Positions 59,065 through 64,000 of a stretch of 64,000 bases of DNA are shown here, piece by piece. Where the stretch lies: assembly GCA_003290165.1 (NCBI GenBank), contig QNQO01006232.1, forward strand, positions 62,001 to 126,000. The letters are read 5' to 3'. Below the pieces are notes generated by a model. That model was not told where the DNA came from and did no database searches. It was given only the letters and a program-made list of their open reading frames with translations. Each line of letters opens with the position of its first letter. Position 1 is the first letter of the stretch. Source of the DNA: Berberis thunbergii. Its lineage: Eukaryota; Streptophyta; Magnoliopsida; Ranunculales; Berberidaceae. The position numbers were made by a program, and so were the translations under genes.

Positions 59065-62000
59065 ATGGGGATTTCGACTGAATCCCCCAGATCCGAGTCA
59101 AGAACAGGCAAAGATTCGAAATCTCGGAAACCCAGACTCTTCATCAAGGAAATGGTCATGAAGAACTTCAAATCATACGCGGGGGAACAAAGGGTCGGCC
59201 CCTTTCACAAGGTGAGGTCTTTGCTAGGGTTTCATTTCAAAACCCCTTTATTTGTCGATGTTGTTGAGTAATTCTAACTGTATTTCTTGTTTTGATTGTG
59301 AATATCAGAGCTTTTCAGCCGTTGTGGGGCCTAATGGGAGCGGTAAGAGCAATGTCATAGATGCAATGCTCTTCGTGTTTGGAAAACGAGCAAAGCAGGT
59401 AAGGGTTATGGGACTAACGCTGCTTTGCATTGTATGCATATACTTCAAATTGAACTGAAATTGAGCTTCCCCATGTGGTCAATTTTCGATTTTTGTCACT
59501 CGTGGTTGGTCAATTGTGTAATATTGTTAGTAGTGAAACTGCACGGTTAGGAACATGAATTTCAATGGGTGATTGAAGTAAACAGCCTCGGATGTCGAAT
59601 TACATAAAGAGAACATGCACTGGTTCTGGTACTATAGACGTGAACTTGAATTGTTTTGAGATTCGGATCATGATATGTATTTTGGACACATGAAGTGACT
59701 TGTATCTCTAGAGAAACATTCAAATACAGCTCTTGAGTACCCAGAAAGCCCCTGTTTATAACGTCAAAGCCATTCAGCTCATCTATTATGGAAAGTTCAA
59801 TATAACCATCTTCAAATTTATAATATTTTCTATTTATAGTGTTTATTTTGTTAAGAAGATTCAACAAGCTGATCCTAAATGTTTGTTGCTTTGAAAATTA
59901 GCAATAAAGGTAGGGGACCAAAGTTAGGACCTAAGTTATTAATGCGGCGAAAAATTGCTGATTAGTCACAATTCGGGGTTTGACTGAATCGAACTGGGTG
60001 AAATCAGTTGGGGTTTAGCGCTCACCGATTAATCGGCCCAACCGACTTGCCGATTTATCGCTATGTTGACAAGTTAGGTTGTTTGTAGTGATATAAGTGT
60101 TGAAACCTGCAAAATTAAATTCATTTGATTAATTACTAAAGTAATATATGACTATGATTAATTAGTAAAGTTATATAATTACAAATTTACATCATTTTGA
60201 TTAATTATTTATTTTTGTAATTTATGACTGATTAAATTTTTAGAATATATACTTTGAAAAAATTGACCGATTAATCCCGCTTGATCGTAATTCGGTCTTG
60301 GACCGCGCTGCGCTCGCTTTCCGATTTAACTGCATAGGTTAGGACTTGATGCCAATTTATATATGATTGCATTGCACCAAAACCTCAAAGAGGCAGTGAA
60401 TATCAACTACATTGTTTGTGGTAATGAAAAATTAATAAGTTTATGACTTTTTGTTATACATGCAGCATATGTGATGTCGAAATAGTGTGCTAATGACTTT
60501 TGGTTATTGAATATGATGCCATTGTGTTGGTGGTGTCTGCAGATGCGTCTTAACAAAGTTTCAGAGCTTATTCATAATTCCACAAATCACCAGAATTTGA
60601 GCGGTGCAGAAGTCTCTGTTTATTTTCAGGAAATCATTGATTTAGTAAGTCCATTATTTTCTTACAATGAAATCTAGCATTATGTCTTGGCGGTGCATCC
60701 AAGTAATGGCAAAATAATGTTTCTTTTGGGTTCTTGAAGGATGATGGTAACTATGAACCTGTTCCCAATACTGATTTTATCATTAAAAGAGAGGCACTCC
60801 GAAACAATTCATCCAATTATTATATAAATGGTCGAGCGAGTACTTTCACTGAGGTCACCAAGAAATTGAAAGGGAAAGGGGTTGACCTTGACAATAACCG
60901 GTTTTTGATTCTTCAGGTAAGTAGTGTTGACCTCTCCAGCTAACCACTTCGCTTTTTTCAGAATGCTCATCATCTACAGTTCTTTCAAACGCTTGGGTTG
61001 GCTACATAAATGTTATTATCTCCTGTTGATTCCATCTACACTATCTTCTGTTGTATCATTGTAATTATACTATACTTATTAAGACTTTAGCAGTCATTCC
61101 AATTAGTATGTTCTACTTCTACAAGTGAAGTTTTTTTACTTGTAATGCAGGGTGAGGTTGAGCAAATATCACTGATGAAGCCAAAAGCACAAAATCCTCA
61201 TGATGAAGGGTTTCTCGAATACCTTGAAGATATTATTGGGACAATCAAATATGTTGAAAAGATTGATGAGTCCTACAAGCTGTGAGTTTTACATTGGTAG
61301 CTCTTGTAGATCTTTGTTCTGTAAACTTCCACTTCCAAACATTTTCAAGAAATCTAAAATCGTATACTAGCTCTTCTTCCACACGATCAGCAATTAGACA
61401 TTTGGTTTTTTGCTGTTCACCTACATTGCATGGTGCTTAAGATATTCTTCTTCGAATTTATGCTGTTCTTTCAGGTTAGAATCCCTTAATGAGAAACGGT
61501 CAGGAGTGGTGCAAATGGTGAAATTAGCAGAGAAAGAAAGAGATAGCTTGGAGGTATGTGTTTACCTTTTTCATATGGCTATGAGCTCCTCATAACAAAC
61601 CAACAAGTAATTGGTATATACACATATCATATAGGATGGAAAAAATGAAGCAGAGACCTACATGCTAAAGGAGTTTTCACTCATGAAATGGAAAGAAAAG
61701 GCCACTATACTAGCCTCTGAGGATGCTACTTCTCATGTTGTTCAACAGCAAGCAAATGTATCCAGTTTGGAAGAAAATCTGAAAAATGAAAGGTAAGCTT
61801 TGGTGATTGCTGTGATGAAATATATCTGTAGCTTGTATTCTGAAATATGACAATACTTTACCTCAGAGAGAAGATTCGAGAAACTACTAAAACTTTGAGG
61901 GACCTTGAAGTTGTGCACAATAAGAATATGAAAAGACAAGAGGTATGAATATATTGTTATCTTACAGCATGTATCTTCTTTTCCTTACGTACCTCAATGC

Positions 62001-63515
62001 TGTTACACATTTCCAATAAAAACTGTTCCTGATGCTCGAGTTACACAATACTTTCTGTACAAAGAAATGAATAAAATTATCCAAAAATTTCTTTGGCGTA
62101 AGTGGTCTGAACAGATGAGCTGGTTGTACTGTAGGAACTTGATAATGACCTCAGAACTTGCAAAGAACAATTTAAAGAGTTTGAGAGACAGGACCTGAAA
62201 CATCGAGAAGATGTGAAGCACATGAAGCAAAAAGCGAAGAAGTTGGAAGACAAAATTGAAAAGGTTTGTTAAAAGTAATATTTATTTCAGTTAGTTGTTT
62301 GCATCTTACGTAATGTCTATGTTGCAGGATTCATCAAAAATTGAAGAAATTACAAAGGAGTGTGAGGAATCAACAAACCTGATTCCTAAACTAGAGCAAG
62401 AAATACCCAAACTGCAATGTAACTTGTTGGATGAAGAGAAAGTCTTAGAGGAGATTAAGGAGAGCTCTAAAGGTGATGCTTGTATCTTAAGTGGCTGAAA
62501 AAGTAAAATATTAACGTGCTTCAGTTCTACTGAAAAACAACAAAAAATTAAAGCAATTACTACAAGAAACTTCGTTTTATATTGAAAAGCATTCCCTCTC
62601 CTTAATTTGTAAACATAGTTTCATGTTATGAATCTAAACGATGAGCCATTTGCGAGCCTGATATGGTAAAATATTGTGATTGATGCAGTCGAGACAGAAA
62701 AGCACCGGTCTGAGCTTGTGAAGGTACGTGCTGAATTGGAACCATGGGAAAGACAAATGATTGAGCATAAAGGAAAACTTGATGTTGCGTGTGCTGAAAG
62801 CAAAATTCTGAAAGAGAAGGTGGGAACTATGTATCATTTGAAAGTAACAGTAGCCTTCGAATAATTCTTTTGTGGTAATTATGGGGGTGCTTCCTTATTA
62901 GGTGTTTGCGTTTTCTGTGATCTCCATGTTATCCATGTTAAGAGCTGAACACTCGATGTATGGTTTTGATTAGGGATTTCTAGGAAGACTAGGATCAGTA
63001 TGTTAAGTTTTGTGGTGATAGAGTACTAATTAAGTTTTGCACATGGAACTTTTACTTGTTTCAGCATGAAAGTGGTCGAAATGCTTTTGAAGATGCTCAG
63101 CAGAAGATGAGTAACATAACAGATGAAGTTAAAGTAAAAAGTGAAGATGTAAAAACGATATGCAGTGGTTTGGAAAAACACAAGCATGAAGCAGCAGAAG
63201 CTCGTAAAGTGGAACAGGTCATTGCTGTTTGAATTAAAATATTTTGGTTGGGGACTTGGTTCCTTTGTTTATATGTTAAATGTTTCCCGTATTTGATGGG
63301 CTGAGACTTTTTTAATTCTTTGCAGGAATTTATTCAAGAGCAGAAGTCACTAATTCCTCTCGAACAGGCAGCAAGACAAAAGGTTACAGAACTATCTTCT
63401 GTTATGGAATCAGAAAGGAGTCAAGGGTCTGTTCTGAAAGCAATATTGCAAGCTAAAGAATCAAATCAGATAGAAGGGATTTATGGTCGTATGGGGGACC
63501 TTGGTGCTATTGATG
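59065..63515 (+). CDS. SMC4: Condensin subunit SMC4, N-terminal part (continues past the window)
   Basis: An ATPase of the condensin complex that pairs with SMC2 to compact chromosomes. Thirteen exons: 59065-59211, 59309-59398, 60543-60644, 60740-60916, 61151-61281, 61475-61553, 61635-61792, 61867-61942, 62135-62263, 62328-62472, 62689-62819, 63065-63217, 63326-63515. All have GT-AG borders and matching phases, giving 569 codons plus one base. PRLFIKEMVMKNFKSYAGEQ leads to Walker A GPNGSGKS at 56-63; MRLNKVSELIHNSTNHQNL and LQGEVEQISLMKPKAQNP follow; long coiled coil runs from about residue 220; GIYGRMGDLGAID is the hinge start. Every exon matches SMC4 of plants, with no breaks. The next exon is right of 64000. 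The GA-rich leader at 58901-58917 and the first in-frame ATG set the start. Confidence 0.96.
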
Positions 63516-64000
63516 GTGAGTTAGTTTTTTCATGTTTGATTACATAATGGTTTGTACTAATCTGTTAGAAATTGTTCAGAAGATAAAAAAGCTGTCGCTA
63601 GACACATCTATTAGATTCTAGCCAGTTTTGAATAAATACCCATTTACGTATTTTGGGCTTATCTTGGCATCTCAAGCAAGTTTGGCTCTATTTGAATAAC
63701 ATAGTTATCATTTGATATCTTACTGATTGATTTATTCATTTTTTGGTTATTTTTAGAAAGGGATTAAAAAGCACGTTAGCCTGAATCTATTCATGAAAAT
63801 CCCGAAACTTAGACATCTAAGAAGAATATGTTTGTGAGAGAAGATCTATCGCGAGGGTGATATTTTTGACAATGACAAGTGGCCCGTGGATGCGTCCATA
63901 ATATCACTACTTGGTATGCATTGATGGCTTGAGTTTCTAAGATATTCCTTCGCAAAACTTTCTACCAATAATTTCATCAAAATCTTCAAACTCTGATGTT

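Noticed and set aside
63516..64000. A fourteenth SMC4 exon
   Set aside because: I looked for the expected AKYDVA-type continuation after the hinge start and did not find it before the window ends.

Overview
This is nuclear DNA of a flowering plant, almost certainly a eudicot. Spliced genes carry plant GT-AG introns. Their products match plant families: ribosomal protein S15, a CrRLK1L receptor kinase, condensin SMC4 and an At1g76660-type protein. Between them lie remnants of LINE, Ty1/copia, Ty3/gypsy, hAT, CACTA, Mutator-like, Helitron-like and SINE-like elements. I cannot name the species.

Only four host genes are visible. RPS15 (12223-13883, minus) has three exons, gives an intact 150-residue protein and has a telo-box/TATA promoter. 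An At1g76660-like gene (23796-29042, minus) has a conserved exon layout but six single-base frame breaks, nearly all in homopolymers, so it is a recent pseudogene or carries local consensus errors. A BUPS/FERONIA-family receptor kinase (44523-47108, plus) is one intact intronless ORF of 861 codons. SMC4 (from 59065, plus) shows 13 clean exons and runs off the right edge near the start of its hinge.

Layout: 1-3549 is the 5' part of a minus-strand LINE; 3550-9037 is a complete but decayed Ty3/gypsy element, apparently inserted in the LINE 5' region; 10194-10382 is a hairpin transposon; 10577-10960 is a direct repeat beside a plastid psbD fragment; 12.2-14.0 kb is RPS15; 14382-15529 is a hAT element; 16-22.8 kb is a pile of LTR-retroelement debris; 23.8-29 kb is the At1g76660-like gene; 30091-34125 is a copia element lacking gag; 34864-35626 is a CACTA element built of small hairpin repeats; 36484-37715 is a second hairpin transposon beside a LINE 3' end; 37901-39374 is a Helitron candidate; 39.8-44.5 kb is mostly featureless apart from a third hairpin transposon; then the receptor kinase; 47821-47886 is a tiny tRNA-derived retroinsert; 48.8-55 kb is a Tat-lineage element with minus-strand gag, a plus-strand antisense ORF and a 69-bp minisatellite; the rest leads into SMC4.

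The host genes do not form a pathway. The best new material is in the mobile DNA: a three-copy family of near-perfect hairpin elements with 9-bp target duplications, a 66-bp retroposed tRNA-like unit with a 13-bp target duplication, and the Tat element with its 23-codon-period minisatellite. All positions were read by eye; similarity statements come from recognising family motifs, not from searches.
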